Shown here piece after piece: positions 27,832-37,592 of a DNA stretch of 64,000 nt. The notes under the pieces are model-generated. The model did not search any database. It saw only the letters and a list, made by a program, of their open reading frames with translations, and had not been told where the DNA came from. The position numbers and the translations under genes were made by a program. Numbering within the stretch: the first letter of the stretch is position 1; every line of letters begins with the position of its first letter. Source of the DNA: Nocardioides sp. URHA0020 (GTDB taxonomy: Bacteria; Actinomycetota; Actinomycetes; Propionibacteriales; Nocardioidaceae); assembly GCF_000620705.1 (NCBI RefSeq), contig NZ_KK211167.1:124001-188000 (forward strand), written 5' to 3'.

Positions 27832-27914
27832 TGCGCGAGGGGGGATTTGAACCCCCACGCCCTTTCGGACACTGGCACCTGAAGCCAGCGCGTCTGCCGT
27901 TCCGCCACTCGCGC
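27832..27914 (-). tRNA. tRNA-Leu (anticodon CAG)
   Basis: The 83-nt cloverleaf has a 7-bp acceptor stem GCGCGAG/CTCGCGC, anticodon CAG in the loop CTTCAGGT, a long variable arm typical of leucine tRNA and TTCAAAT in the T loop. The 3' CCA is not encoded. A leucine tRNA next to the fhaA-pknB operon is a conserved actinobacterial arrangement. Confidence 0.95.
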
Positions 27915-28067
27915 GTGAAGCGGCCCAAGGTTATCCCAGCGCTCGGGTTTGCCCCAAACCGGGGCGAGGGCATCCCTCAACCGTCGTCACGACCCCGTTA
28001 CGATCGGGTCGCAGCCCGGCCGCGGCCGGACGCAGGACCCGAGGACACCAGAGGAAGGGGGGCGGAC

Positions 28068-28775
28068 GTGGGCGGACTCCAACGACTGGAGAACAAGCTC
28101 GAGCAGATGATCTCCGGCGCGTTCGCGCGGGCCTTCCGCTCGGCGGTGCAGCCCGTCGAGATCGCGGCGGCGCTCCAGCGCGAGTGCGACAACAACGCGC
28201 AGATCCTCTCGCGTGACCGGCGGCTGGTGCCCAACGACTTCCACGTGGAGCTCTCGGGCACCGACCTGGAGCGGCTGGCGCCGTACGACAGCGCCCTGGC
28301 CGACGACCTCGTCGGGCAGCTCCGCGACCACGCCGACGAGCAGAGCTACGTCTTCCCCGGCCCGGTGAGCATCGTCTTCGACCCGGCCGAGGACCTGACG
28401 ACGGGCCGGTTCCGGATCCGCAGCCGCGCCCAGGCGAAGGTCACCAGCGACGCGACCGCGACGCAGGTGGGCCGGGCCAAGGCCTACCTCGAGGTCAACG
28501 GCACCCGCCACCCGCTGCAGCCGCCCGGGTTGGTCGTGGGTCGCGGCACCGAGGCCGACCTGCGCATCAACGACCCCGGCGTCAGCCGGCGCCACATCGA
28601 GTTCCTGGTGACCGGTGGCGGCGCGCGCGGCATCGCGGTGGAGGTCCACGACCTCGGCTCGACCAACGGGATGCTCGTCGACGGCCACCGGATCACCAAC
28701 ACCGGGCTGCAGGACGGGTCCGAGGTGCGCATCGGCAACACCACGCTCGTCGTACGCGTGCTCGAGGAGCGATGA
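28068..28775 (+). CDS. fhaA: FhaA, DUF3662 plus FHA-domain protein
   Basis: This 235-residue protein has a DUF3662 N-terminal domain (about residues 1-125: LENKLEQMISGAFARAFRSAVQPVEIAAALQREC) and a C-terminal FHA phosphothreonine-binding domain (LVVGRGTEADLRINDPGVSRRHIEF, DLGSTNGMLVDG). FhaA docks phosphorylated kinases and MviN-type lipid-II flippases in cell-wall control. GTG 28068 follows GAGGAAGGGGGG. Shorter than mycobacterial FhaA because the linker between domains is short. First gene of the kinase/cell-wall operon. Confidence 0.93.
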   Translation: MGGLQRLENKLEQMISGAFARAFRSAVQPVEIAAALQRECDNNAQILSRDRRLVPNDFHVELSGTDLERLAPYDSALADDLVGQLRDHADEQSYVFPGPVSIVFDPAEDLTTGRFRIRSRAQAKVTSDATATQVGRAKAYLEVNGTRHPLQPPGLVVGRGTEADLRINDPGVSRRHIEFLVTGGGARGIAVEVHDLGSTNGMLVDGHRITNTGLQDGSEVRIGNTTLVVRVLEER

Positions 28776-28787
28776 GGATGGTCGTGC

Positions 28788-29264
28788 ATGTCTGAGCTGA
28801 CGCTCTTCCTCATCCGGGTGGCCTACCTCGCGATCCTGTGGATCTTCGTGCTGTCGGCGATCTCGGTGATCCGCTCCGACATGTTCGGCGCCCGGGTGCC
28901 GGAGGCCGCACGCACCGGTGGCGGCAAGGCTCCGAAGCCGCCCAAGCAGCCCAAGCCCGGCAAGCGCCGCAGCGCGCCGACGCACGTGCTGGTCACCGAG
29001 GGCTCCAACGTCGGCGAGCGCGCCGAGCTCGCCGCCGGCCCGGTGCTGATCGGCCGCGGCAGTGACGCGGCGATCCGCCTCGATGACGACTACGTCTCCA
29101 CCCGCCACGCCCGGATCGCCGCGTCGGGCGACCAGTGGTTCGTGGAGGACCTCGGCTCCACCAACGGCACCTTCGTCGGCACCGTGCGGATCACCCAGCC
29201 GACGACGATCACCATGGGCACCCAGGTCCGCGTGGGCAAGACCATCCTCGAGCTCCGGAAGTAG
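28788..29264 (+). CDS. fhaB: FhaB/FipA, membrane-anchored FHA protein
   Basis: This 158-residue protein has one N-terminal membrane helix (LFLIRVAYLAILWIFVLSAISVI), a Lys/Pro-rich linker and an FHA domain (LIGRGSDAAIRLDDDYVSTRHARI, DLGSTNGTFVG). It binds phosphothreonine peptides and in mycobacteria links cell division with the kinases. It follows fhaA after 12 bp. Confidence 0.92.
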   Translation: MSELTLFLIRVAYLAILWIFVLSAISVIRSDMFGARVPEAARTGGGKAPKPPKQPKPGKRRSAPTHVLVTEGSNVGERAELAAGPVLIGRGSDAAIRLDDDYVSTRHARIAASGDQWFVEDLGSTNGTFVGTVRITQPTTITMGTQVRVGKTILELRK

Positions 29265-29270
29265 CCGGCG

Positions 29271-30593
29271 ATGTCCGACCAGCCGACCGAGGCACCCGCC
29301 ACGCAGCTGCGCCTCCGGCTCGACTACGGCGCCGTCTCCGACGTGGGGCGGGTGCGACGCGACAACCAGGACTCCGGGTACGCCGGCCCCTGGCTGCTCG
29401 CGGTCTGCGACGGCGTCGGCGGCGCGGCCCGGGGCGACATCGCCTCCTCGACCGCGATCGGCCAGCTGCGCCGGCTCGACCAGCCGCCGACCAGCGACTC
29501 GGCCGAGGAGCTCCTCGCCCGGACCGCGGGCGCCATCCACCGCGCCCACGACCGCCTGGTCGAGCTCGTCGACGAGGACCCGGCGCTCAACGGCACCAGC
29601 ACGACGGCGACCGTGCTCACCTTCGACGGCACCCGCGTCGGCGTCGGCCACGTCGGCGACAGCCGCGCCTACCTCTACCGCGCCGGCGCGATCCGGCAGC
29701 TGACCCTCGACCACACGTTCGTGCAGACCCTGATCGACGAGGGCCGGATCACCGAGGCCGAGGCCCGCGTCCACCCGCACCGCAACCTGATCATGCGGGC
29801 CATCGACGCGGTCAGCGACAGCGACCCCGACCTCTTCGTCGTCGACCTCGAGCCGGGCGACCGCCTCCTGGTCTGCAGCGACGGCGCCTGCGGCGTGCTC
29901 GAGGACGGCCGGATGGCCGACATCCTCTCGAGCGGCAGCCCGGAGTACGCCGCCGTCGAGCTGGTCCGCGCGAGCCTCGAGGCCGGCAGCACCGACAACG
30001 TCACCTGCATCGTCGCCGACCTCCGCGAGGCCGCGCAGGACTCCACCGAGGGCGGCCCGGAGGCCCTGGTCGTCGGAGCCGCCGCCGAGCGCCGCCAGCA
30101 GCGCGGGCGCAGCGGGGGGCTCTTCCGCGGCCACCGCTCCGGCGACACCGGTGAGCTCGACCCGGTGCCGTCCGACCTGCCCGACGACGCGCCGTACGAC
30201 GCCATCGACGCCGACCCCGAGGCGGTCCGCTACGCCCCGCGTCCGCCGCGCCGCTACGCCTGGGCCAAGCGTCTCTTCGCGCTCGCCGTCGTGGTCGGCC
30301 TCGGCTGGCTCGCGGTCGCCGCGATCTGGTCGTGGTCGCAGCACCAGTACTACGTGGGCCAGCAGGACGGCACGGTCGTGATCTTCCGCGGCCTCAACGG
30401 CTCCATCGGCGGCCTGGACCTCTCCGAGGCCTACCAGACCACCGACGTGCAGCTGGACCGGCTGTCCGACTTCGACGCCGGCAAGGTCGAGGACGGCATC
30501 GAGGCCGACGACCTCGACGACGCCCAGCGCACCGTGCAGAACCTGGCGGAGAACCAGGAGCCCGAGGTCGCCGACTCCGGGGCGAGCGGCTGA
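29271..30593 (+). CDS. pstP: PP2C-family serine/threonine phosphatase PstP
   Basis: This 440-residue enzyme has a cytoplasmic PP2C domain (about residues 17-250: DVGRVRRDNQDS, CDGVGGAARGD, GHVGDSRAYL, GSTDNVTCIVADL), a linker, one membrane helix (LFALAVVVGLGWLAVAAIW) and an extracytoplasmic tail. It removes phosphate from PknA/PknB substrates and the kinases, using Mn2+. Its stop overlaps the rodA start by one base (TGATG). Confidence 0.93.
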   Translation: MSDQPTEAPATQLRLRLDYGAVSDVGRVRRDNQDSGYAGPWLLAVCDGVGGAARGDIASSTAIGQLRRLDQPPTSDSAEELLARTAGAIHRAHDRLVELVDEDPALNGTSTTATVLTFDGTRVGVGHVGDSRAYLYRAGAIRQLTLDHTFVQTLIDEGRITEAEARVHPHRNLIMRAIDAVSDSDPDLFVVDLEPGDRLLVCSDGACGVLEDGRMADILSSGSPEYAAVELVRASLEAGSTDNVTCIVADLREAAQDSTEGGPEALVVGAAAERRQQRGRSGGLFRGHRSGDTGELDPVPSDLPDDAPYDAIDADPEAVRYAPRPPRRYAWAKRLFALAVVVGLGWLAVAAIWSWSQHQYYVGQQDGTVVIFRGLNGSIGGLDLSEAYQTTDVQLDRLSDFDAGKVEDGIEADDLDDAQRTVQNLAENQEPEVADSGASG

Positions 30594-32011
30594 TGGCCGC
30601 CCCGTCCTCCACGATCATGGGGTTCGTGCACCGCCGCCGGCGGGGCGCGGAGCTCTTCCTGCTCGTCCTCGCGCTCATCGTCGGCATCGGCGCGTACGCC
30701 GCGGTCGGGGTCGGCGTCCAGGGTGAGGTGCCGCCCGACATCCTCGGATACGGCGGCTGGCTGGTCGGGCTCATCATCGGCGCCCACGTCGTGATCCGCC
30801 TCGTCGCGCCGTACGCCGACCCGGTGCTGCTCCCGGTCGTCGCGGCCCTCAACGGGCTCGGCCTCGCGGTGATCCACCGCATCGACCTCGCCAAGGAGGC
30901 GGCCGGGGACGCGGACGGCTTCGCCCAGCAGCAGCTGATCTGGATGACCCTCGGCGTGGGGCTCTTCCTGGTCACCCTGCTGGCGATCCGCGACCACCGC
31001 CTGCTCCAGCGCTTCACCTACACCAGCGGCCTGGCCGCCATCGTGCTGCTGCTGCTCCCGATGCTGCCGGGCATCGGACGCACCATCAACGGCGCGCGCA
31101 TCTGGATCCACCTCGGCCCGTTCAGCTTCCAACCCGGCGAGCTCGCCAAGCTGCTGCTCGTCATCGCGTTCGCCGGCTACCTGGTGCTGCACCGCGACGC
31201 GCTCGCGCTCGCCGGTCGTCGGGTGCTCTTCGTCGACCTGCCCCGCGGCCGCGACCTCGGCCCGATCCTGGCGATGTGGCTGGTCAGCCTGGGCATCCTG
31301 GTCTTCCAGCACGACCTCGGCTCCAGCCTGCTCTTCTTCGGGCTCTTCCTGATCATGCTCTACGTCGCCACCGAGCGACCCGGGTGGCTGGTCGTCGGCG
31401 GCCTGATGTTCGTCGGCGGCGCGACCCTGGCCTACGTCCTCTTCGGCCACGTGCGGATCCGCTTCGACATCTGGCAGCACCCGTTCGACTTCTACACCGC
31501 CGAGCAGGGCGGCAAGAGCTTCCAGCCCGTCGAGGCCAAGTTCGGCATGGGCTGGGGCGGTCTGATCGGTCGCGGCTTCGGCGACGGCGACCCGAACCGG
31601 GTGCCGTACGCCAACTCCGACTTCATCCTCTCCTCCATCGGCGAGGAGCTCGGGCTGACCGCGGTGATGGCGGTGCTGATGATGTACGGCCTGATCGTCG
31701 AGCGCGCGCTGCGCACCGCCCTGATCTGCCGCGACGCCTTCGGCAAGCTGGTCGCCACCGGCCTCGGCACCGCCATCGCGCTGCAGGTCTTCGTCGTCGT
31801 CGGCGGCGTCACCGGGCTGATCCCGCTCACCGGTCTGACCACGCCGTTCCTGTCGTACGGCGGCTCCTCCCTCGTCGCGAACTGGGTGATCATCGCGCTG
31901 CTGCTCCGCATCTCCGACCAGGCCCGGCGCCCGCTGCCGTCGATCTCCGACGACACGACCGCCATCAGCTCCGACGACACCCAGGTGGTCCGGCTGGGGG
32001 CGTCGAGCTGA
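30593..32011 (+). CDS. rodA: RodA/FtsW-type SEDS peptidoglycan polymerase
   Basis: This 472-residue membrane protein has about ten helices and SEDS signatures: NGARIWIHLGPFSFQPGELAKL with the FQPGE motif, the catalytic-type loop containing EQGGKSFQPVEAKFGMGWGGL and, near the C-terminus, TTPFLSYGGSSL. SEDS proteins polymerise lipid II glycan strands; its partner PBP follows directly. The ATG overlaps the pstP stop, so translation is coupled. Confidence 0.95.
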   Translation: MAAPSSTIMGFVHRRRRGAELFLLVLALIVGIGAYAAVGVGVQGEVPPDILGYGGWLVGLIIGAHVVIRLVAPYADPVLLPVVAALNGLGLAVIHRIDLAKEAAGDADGFAQQQLIWMTLGVGLFLVTLLAIRDHRLLQRFTYTSGLAAIVLLLLPMLPGIGRTINGARIWIHLGPFSFQPGELAKLLLVIAFAGYLVLHRDALALAGRRVLFVDLPRGRDLGPILAMWLVSLGILVFQHDLGSSLLFFGLFLIMLYVATERPGWLVVGGLMFVGGATLAYVLFGHVRIRFDIWQHPFDFYTAEQGGKSFQPVEAKFGMGWGGLIGRGFGDGDPNRVPYANSDFILSSIGEELGLTAVMAVLMMYGLIVERALRTALICRDAFGKLVATGLGTAIALQVFVVVGGVTGLIPLTGLTTPFLSYGGSSLVANWVIIALLLRISDQARRPLPSISDDTTAISSDDTQVVRLGASS

Positions 32012-33483
32012 TGAACAAGCCGATCCGCACCGTCTCGATCTTCTGCCTGGTGCTCTTCCTGGCGCTGATGATCAACGCGACCTACCTGCAGTACTGGAAG
32101 GCGGGGGCGCTCAACGACAACCCGCTCAACCGGCGGGTGCAGGTGGCGGCGTACTCCCAGGAGCGCGGCGCGATCCTGGTCGGGCGCAACCCGGTCGCCG
32201 AGAGCGTGAAGTCCGACGACCAGTACAAGTTCCAGCGCACCTACCCCAAGCCGAGGGAGTTCGCGCCGATCACCGGCTACTTCTCCTACTATGGCGCGAC
32301 CGCCATCGAGCGCTCCCGCAACTCCGTGCTCTCCGGCGACGACCCGCGGCTCTTCGTCAAGAACTTCGTCGACCTGCTCAGCAGCGAGCCGCCGCAGGGC
32401 GGCAACGTCACCCTGACCATCGACGCCAAGGCGCAGCGGGCGGCGTACGACGGGCTCAAGGGACTGGGCAAGGACGTGCAGGGCTCCGTCGTGGCGATCG
32501 AGCCGGCCACCGGCAAGGTGCTGGCGATGGTGTCGCTGCCGACGTACGACCCCAACGACCTGGCCTCGCACGACCTGGCGTCGGTGGCCAGGAAGGCCCA
32601 GCAGCTCAACGAGGACCCCACCGAGCCGCTGCTCAACCGTGCCATCCAGACCCGGCTGCCCCCGGGCTCGACGTTCAAGGTCGTGACCTCGGCCGCCGCG
32701 ATCGAGAAGGGCCTCTACGACGCCGACTCGAAGGTGCCCGGTGGCGTCACCTACCAGCTGCCGCTGACCAGCGGGCCGACCGGCGAGATCGACAACGAGG
32801 GCCGCAACTGCGGCGCCAACGGGTCCAAGATCCCGTTCCGCCAGGCGATGGAGCAGTCCTGCAACACCGCCTACGCCCAGATCGCAGAGCAGGTCGGCGC
32901 CGAGGACATGGCCAAGACCGCCGAGGCCTTCGGCTTCAACCAGCACTACTTCGACGACCTGTCGCCGCAGGCGCTCTCGGTCTTCCCCGAGGAGCTCGAC
33001 AAGGCGCAGCTGGGCCAGACCGGCTTCGGCCAGTTCGACGTGTCGGCGACCCCGCTGCAGATGGCGATGGTCTCCGCCGGGATCGCCAACGCCGGCTCGG
33101 TGATGAAGCCCTACCTCGTCGACGAGGAGCAGTCGGCCGACCTCAACGTGCTCAGCAAGACCGACCCGGAGAAGTTCTCCCAGGCGATCTCGGCGAAGAC
33201 GGCCAGCGAGGTGACCAAGCTGATGGTCTCCACCGTCGACGAGGGCACCGCCTCGCCGGCCGCCATCCCGGGCATCTCGGTCGCGGGCAAGACCGGGACG
33301 GCGCAGACCGGCACCGACGACACCTCGCCGTACGCGTGGTTCATCTCGTTCGCGCCGGCGGACAACCCCGAGGTCGCCGTGGCCGTGATGATCCAGAACG
33401 CCGACATCCCGCGCGACGAGGTCGCCGGCGGCCTGCTCGGCGGCCCCATTGCCAAGTCCGTCATGGAAGCGGTGATCAAGTGA
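32011..33483 (+). CDS. pbpA: PbpA, class B penicillin-binding protein (transpeptidase)
   Basis: This 490-residue protein has an N-terminal membrane anchor (VSIFCLVLFLALMINATYLQYW) and a periplasmic-side transpeptidase domain with the three active-site motifs S220-T-F-K223, S283-C-N285 and K427-T-G-T. It cross-links peptidoglycan and works with the SEDS protein before it. The ATG at 32011 overlaps the rodA stop by one base. An N-terminal dimerisation-type domain (NRRVQVAAYSQERGAILV) is present. Confidence 0.95.
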   Translation: MNKPIRTVSIFCLVLFLALMINATYLQYWKAGALNDNPLNRRVQVAAYSQERGAILVGRNPVAESVKSDDQYKFQRTYPKPREFAPITGYFSYYGATAIERSRNSVLSGDDPRLFVKNFVDLLSSEPPQGGNVTLTIDAKAQRAAYDGLKGLGKDVQGSVVAIEPATGKVLAMVSLPTYDPNDLASHDLASVARKAQQLNEDPTEPLLNRAIQTRLPPGSTFKVVTSAAAIEKGLYDADSKVPGGVTYQLPLTSGPTGEIDNEGRNCGANGSKIPFRQAMEQSCNTAYAQIAEQVGAEDMAKTAEAFGFNQHYFDDLSPQALSVFPEELDKAQLGQTGFGQFDVSATPLQMAMVSAGIANAGSVMKPYLVDEEQSADLNVLSKTDPEKFSQAISAKTASEVTKLMVSTVDEGTASPAAIPGISVAGKTGTAQTGTDDTSPYAWFISFAPADNPEVAVAVMIQNADIPRDEVAGGLLGGPIAKSVMEAVIK

Positions 33484-34934
33484 GCCAGACACCCCACGGG
33501 TTCGCGGACGACTCCCGGCGCTACCGCCTCGATGCACGGATCGCCACCGGCGGCATGGGCGAGGTCTGGCGTGCGACCGACACGCTCCTGGACCGCGCGG
33601 TGGCCGTGAAGCTGCTCAAGGCCGAGTACGCCGACAACGCGACCTTCCGGGTGCGCTTCGAGTCCGAGGCCCAGCACGCCGCGTCGCTGCACCACCCCAA
33701 CATCGCCACGGTCTTCGACGTCGGCGAGGCGATGATGACCGACGGGTCGCGCTCGCGCCGGCCCTACCTGGTCATGGAGCTCGTCGACGGCCAGCCGCTG
33801 TCGGCGCTGCTGCGGCCCGACGTGCCCCTGGACCCGCTGGCCACCCGCGAGCTGCTCGCCCAGGCCGCCGACGGGCTCGGCGCCGCCCACGAGGCCGGCA
33901 TCGTGCACCGTGACGTGAAGCCGGCCAACCTGCTGGTCACGCCCAACCGCCAGATCAAGGTCACCGACTTCGGCATCGCCCGCGCGGTCGAGGGCATCGG
34001 CCTGACCGGCACCGGCGAGGTGATGGGCACCCCGCAGTACCTCTCCCCCGAGCAGGCGCAGGGCCTCACCGCGACCCCGGCCTCCGACGTCTACTCCCTC
34101 GCCGTCGTGGCCTACGAGTGCCTGGTCGGCCGACGCCCGTTCGTCGCCGAGACCGCCGTCGCGACCGCGCTGGCGCACCTGCGCGAGCCGGTGCCCGCGC
34201 TGCCCGCGTCGGTGCCCGCCGACCTCGCGGCCGTCGTACGACGGGGCCTGGCCAAGGACCCGGCCGAGCGGTTCGTCGACGGTGACGCCTTCGCCGCCGC
34301 CCTGCGCAGCCCGGCGACCGCGGCCACCCAGGTGGTGGCCCCGCCCGTCGCCTCGACGCAGGTGATCGCGCCAGTCCCACCACCGGCCGCCCCCACCCCG
34401 GTCGCCTACGACGAGCCCGAGGGCAACCGCTGGCTCTGGCCGGTGCTCGGCGTGCTGGCCGTGGTGGCGATCGTGGTGCTCGTCGTGCTGCTGATGACCC
34501 GGGGCGACGGTGACGACGCCCCCAGCGACGACACCAGCCAGACCCCGACCCGGTCGTCCTCGGCGCCCTCGTCGCCCAGCGAGCCGACGACGAGCGCCAC
34601 CGAGGAGGACACCACCGTCCGCCTCGACGAGTCCGACTACCTCGACCGCCCGTTGCGCGACGTCCAGCGCGAGCTGGCCGACCTCGGACTGCGGGTGGAG
34701 ACCCGGCAGGTCGACAACCCGGGCGACGAGATCGAGGGCGACGTCACCAGCGTCAACCCGACCGGTGCCCTGCAGCAGGGCGACACGGTCACGGTCTCGT
34801 TCTGGGGGCCGCTGCCGCCGGAGACGCCGACCGCGGACCCGACGGAGGACCCCACGCCGTCGGAGACCCCGAGCGAGACCCCGAGCGAGACGACGGCCGA
34901 CACCCCCTCCGACAGCACCTCCCCGAGCAGCTAA
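33480..34934 (+). CDS. PknA-position serine/threonine kinase with one PASTA domain
   Basis: This 484-residue receptor kinase has a kinase domain (about residues 12-270) with ATP lysine in VAVKLLK, catalytic HRDVKPANL and TDFGIARA, a membrane helix (WLWPVLGVLAVVAIVVLVVLLM) and one extracytoplasmic PASTA-like domain (DVQRELADLGLRVETR...), then an acidic Thr/Pro/Ser tail. PASTA domains bind muropeptides. GTG 33480 overlaps the pbpA stop by 4 bp. It sits where pknA lies in mycobacteria, but there PknA lacks PASTA domains. Confidence 0.9.
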   Translation: MSQTPHGFADDSRRYRLDARIATGGMGEVWRATDTLLDRAVAVKLLKAEYADNATFRVRFESEAQHAASLHHPNIATVFDVGEAMMTDGSRSRRPYLVMELVDGQPLSALLRPDVPLDPLATRELLAQAADGLGAAHEAGIVHRDVKPANLLVTPNRQIKVTDFGIARAVEGIGLTGTGEVMGTPQYLSPEQAQGLTATPASDVYSLAVVAYECLVGRRPFVAETAVATALAHLREPVPALPASVPADLAAVVRRGLAKDPAERFVDGDAFAAALRSPATAATQVVAPPVASTQVIAPVPPPAAPTPVAYDEPEGNRWLWPVLGVLAVVAIVVLVVLLMTRGDGDDAPSDDTSQTPTRSSSAPSSPSEPTTSATEEDTTVRLDESDYLDRPLRDVQRELADLGLRVETRQVDNPGDEIEGDVTSVNPTGALQQGDTVTVSFWGPLPPETPTADPTEDPTPSETPSETPSETTADTPSDSTSPSS

Positions 34935-34948
34935 GGCATGGTCACCCC

Positions 34949-36703
34949 GTGAACAACCAACAGCCGACCGTCGGCGGTCGCTACGAGCTCGGCGAGCTGC
35001 TCGGCCGTGGCGGCATGGCCGAGGTCCGCAAGGGCATCGACACCCGGCTCGGGCGGGTCGTCGCGGTCAAGCGGCTCCGCACGGACCTGGCCAGCGACGC
35101 CACGTTCCAGGCGCGCTTCCGGCGCGAGGCGCAGTCGGCCGCGTCGCTCAACCACCCCGCGATCGTGGCGGTCTACGACACCGGCGAGGAGCCGGCCGAC
35201 GACGGCTCGGGGATCTCGCAGCCCTACATCGTGATGGAGTTCGTCGCCGGGCAGACCCTGCGCGACATCCTGCGCCAGGGTCGCAAGATCCTGCCCGAGC
35301 GCGCCCTCGAGATCACCAGCGGTGTGCTCTCCGCCCTCGACTACAGCCACCGCGCGGGGATCATCCACCGCGACATCAAGCCCGGCAACGTGATGCTGAC
35401 GCCCAGCGGCGACGTGAAGGTGATGGACTTCGGCATCGCCCGCGCCATCAGCGACGCCTCCTCCACGATGACGCAGACCGCGGCCGTGGTCGGCACGGCG
35501 CAGTACCTCTCCCCCGAGCAGGCGCGCGGCGAGACCGTCGACTCCCGCTCCGACGTCTACTCGGCCGGCTGCCTGCTCTACGAGCTGCTGACCGGCCGGC
35601 CGCCCTTCGTCGGGGACAGCCCGGTCGCGGTCGCCTACCAGCACGTCCGCGAGCCCGCCGTGCCTCCCTCCGACCACGACACCGAGCTCCCGCCCGAGAT
35701 CGACGCGATCGTGCTGAAGGCGCTGGCCAAGCGCCTCGACGAGCGCTACCAGTCCGCCGCGGCCATGCGCAGCGACATCGAGCGCTACCTCGCCGGGCGA
35801 CCGGTGCAGGCGCCGCTCGTGCAGCCCAGCCCCGTCGTCCCGGTCGCCGCACCCGCGACCGCGGTGACGGCTGCGGTGCCGGCGTACGACGACGAGCCGC
35901 GCAGCCGGACCGGTCTGATCGTGGCCCTCGGGCTGCTGCTCGTGGTGCTGATCGCCGGCGGGGCGTTCCTGCTCCCCCGTCTCTTCGAGAAGGCGCCCGA
36001 GCAGGTGCCGGCGCCCAACGTCATCAACAAGACCGAGAAGCAGGCGCGGACGCTCATCGGCGACGCCGGGCTCGCTGTCGGCACGATCGACCGGGAGGCC
36101 AGCAGCGAGGTCGCCTCCGGCAAGGTGATCCGCCAGGACCCGCAGCCCGACCAGTACCTCGACCCCGACACCGCGGTGAACCTCGTCGTCTCGCTGGGCA
36201 AGCCCCAGGTGGAGGTGCCGTTCGTGATCGGGCAGGACAAGAAGGACGCCGAGGCGGCGCTGGTCTCCCAGGGCTTCGACGTCCAGCTCAAGAAGGAGGA
36301 GTCCGACGAGGACAAGGACACCGTGACCCGGACGGAGCCGTCGCAGGGCACCACCGTGGCCGAGGGCACCCGGATCGTCGTCTACTTCTCCGACGGGCGC
36401 GAGAAGGTCCCCAACCTCGTCGGCAAGCAGCAGGCGGAGGCGGAGAACGCCGTACGCAACGCCGGCTTCGAGCCGCGGGTGATCCAGTCGTCCGACACCA
36501 CCAAGCCGGCCGGCACCGTGATCGACCAGAGCCCTCGTGCGGGTGACACGCCCTCGCAGGGCTCGACGGTCACGATCGTGGTGTCCAGCTTCGTGCCGCC
36601 GTCGAACACCCCGAGCCCGACGCCGGACCCGTCGGCCACCCCGAGCCCGGACCCCTCGGAGACTCCGGTGGTCCCACCGCCCGCGGGTCGGCGCCGGCCC
36701 TAG
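34949..36703 (+). CDS. pknB: PknB, serine/threonine kinase with three PASTA domains
   Basis: This 584-residue receptor kinase has a kinase domain (about residues 9-275: VVAVKRLR, HRDIKPGNVM, MDFGIARA), a membrane helix (GLIVALGLLLVVLIAGGAFLL) and three PASTA domains starting near PNVINKTEKQAR, VEVPFVIGQDKKDAE and KVPNLVGKQQAEAE, then a Pro/Ser tail. It senses peptidoglycan fragments and controls wall growth and division. Mycobacterial PknB has four PASTA units, so this protein has one fewer. Start is GTG 34949. Its stop overlaps the convergent DUF881 stop. Confidence 0.93.
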   Translation: MNNQQPTVGGRYELGELLGRGGMAEVRKGIDTRLGRVVAVKRLRTDLASDATFQARFRREAQSAASLNHPAIVAVYDTGEEPADDGSGISQPYIVMEFVAGQTLRDILRQGRKILPERALEITSGVLSALDYSHRAGIIHRDIKPGNVMLTPSGDVKVMDFGIARAISDASSTMTQTAAVVGTAQYLSPEQARGETVDSRSDVYSAGCLLYELLTGRPPFVGDSPVAVAYQHVREPAVPPSDHDTELPPEIDAIVLKALAKRLDERYQSAAAMRSDIERYLAGRPVQAPLVQPSPVVPVAAPATAVTAAVPAYDDEPRSRTGLIVALGLLLVVLIAGGAFLLPRLFEKAPEQVPAPNVINKTEKQARTLIGDAGLAVGTIDREASSEVASGKVIRQDPQPDQYLDPDTAVNLVVSLGKPQVEVPFVIGQDKKDAEAALVSQGFDVQLKKEESDEDKDTVTRTEPSQGTTVAEGTRIVVYFSDGREKVPNLVGKQQAEAENAVRNAGFEPRVIQSSDTTKPAGTVIDQSPRAGDTPSQGSTVTIVVSSFVPPSNTPSPTPDPSATPSPDPSETPVVPPPAGRRRP

Positions 36704-37476
36704 GGGTTCAGCGGGGTCGCGTAGTTGAGGTCGAGGAGTCCGTCGTACCCCGGGGCCTTGACCAGGCTCTGGAGCTCGAGGTCCCAGCCGACCGAGATGT
36801 CCGGGTCGACGGCGTCCTCGCGGTAGGCCCCGATGTAGGCGTCGCCGTCGACGGCAGCGAGCAGGGCGCTCTGGTCGCCGACGGCCTCGATGACGTAGGG
36901 CTGCGGGTAGGGCACGCCCTGGAGCTGCACCGAGTTGCCCTCGCACTTGATGCCGGTGGTGGACACGATGCGCTGGCCCTGGATCGTGACCGCGGTGGCG
37001 CCGCCCTTCCACAGGGCGTTGACGACGGCCTGGATGTCCTGCTGGTGCACCAGCAGCGGGTTCACGTTGCCGGTCGTCGAGTTGATGACGTCCTCGGGAG
37101 CGTCGGAGAGCACGATCTTCACGCCCTGCCCGGTGCGCGGCCTGAGCCCGGCCGGGTCCTCGAGCCGCGCGATCCGGCGCTGGTAGCGGCGTACGTCGTC
37201 GTCGCCGACCCGGGTGCTGAGCATGTCGACCTCGGCGTTGAGCGAGGCAACCCGGTCGCGCAGCTCGTCGTAACCGTCCGCCTCGTCGTCGACCAGCGAC
37301 GCCAGGTCGGTGTAGCGCCCGGGCCGCAGGTCGGTGCCCTGGCTGTTGTTGGCGCTGACCACGAAGAGGCCGCCGCAGGCGAGCACGACGAGCGGCGTGC
37401 CGAGGCGCCACCACAGGCGTCGGCGGCTGCCCGGACCGCTCGGCCCGGTGGGCCTCGCGTGGGATCCGGCGCTCAC
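36700..37476 (-). CDS. DUF881 family protein
   Basis: This 258-residue protein has one N-terminal membrane helix (about residues 22-42: LWWRLGTPLVVLACGGLFVVSANN), a coiled coil (RDRVASLNAEVDMLSTRV) and the DUF881 body (TGQGVKIVLSDAP...VNALWKGGATAVTIQGQRI). The family is found near crgA and pknB and is suspected to act in division or wall synthesis. GTG 37476 gives a conventional N-terminus; frames extending upstream add a stretch without homology. The shared CCTAGG supplies the stop codons of both this gene and pknB. Confidence 0.85.
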   Translation of the reverse strand: MSAGSHARPTGPSGPGSRRRLWWRLGTPLVVLACGGLFVVSANNSQGTDLRPGRYTDLASLVDDEADGYDELRDRVASLNAEVDMLSTRVGDDDVRRYQRRIARLEDPAGLRPRTGQGVKIVLSDAPEDVINSTTGNVNPLLVHQQDIQAVVNALWKGGATAVTIQGQRIVSTTGIKCEGNSVQLQGVPYPQPYVIEAVGDQSALLAAVDGDAYIGAYREDAVDPDISVGWDLELQSLVKAPGYDGLLDLNYATPLNP

Positions 37477-37592
37477 GTTGACTAAGGTATCCCGGAGTCC
37501 GTCCCAGCCGGGAACGGACGACCGCATGGCCCGCGTCACGAGTCCGCCCCGACCGGGCCCCGCACGACCTCACGAACCACCCAGGAGCACCC

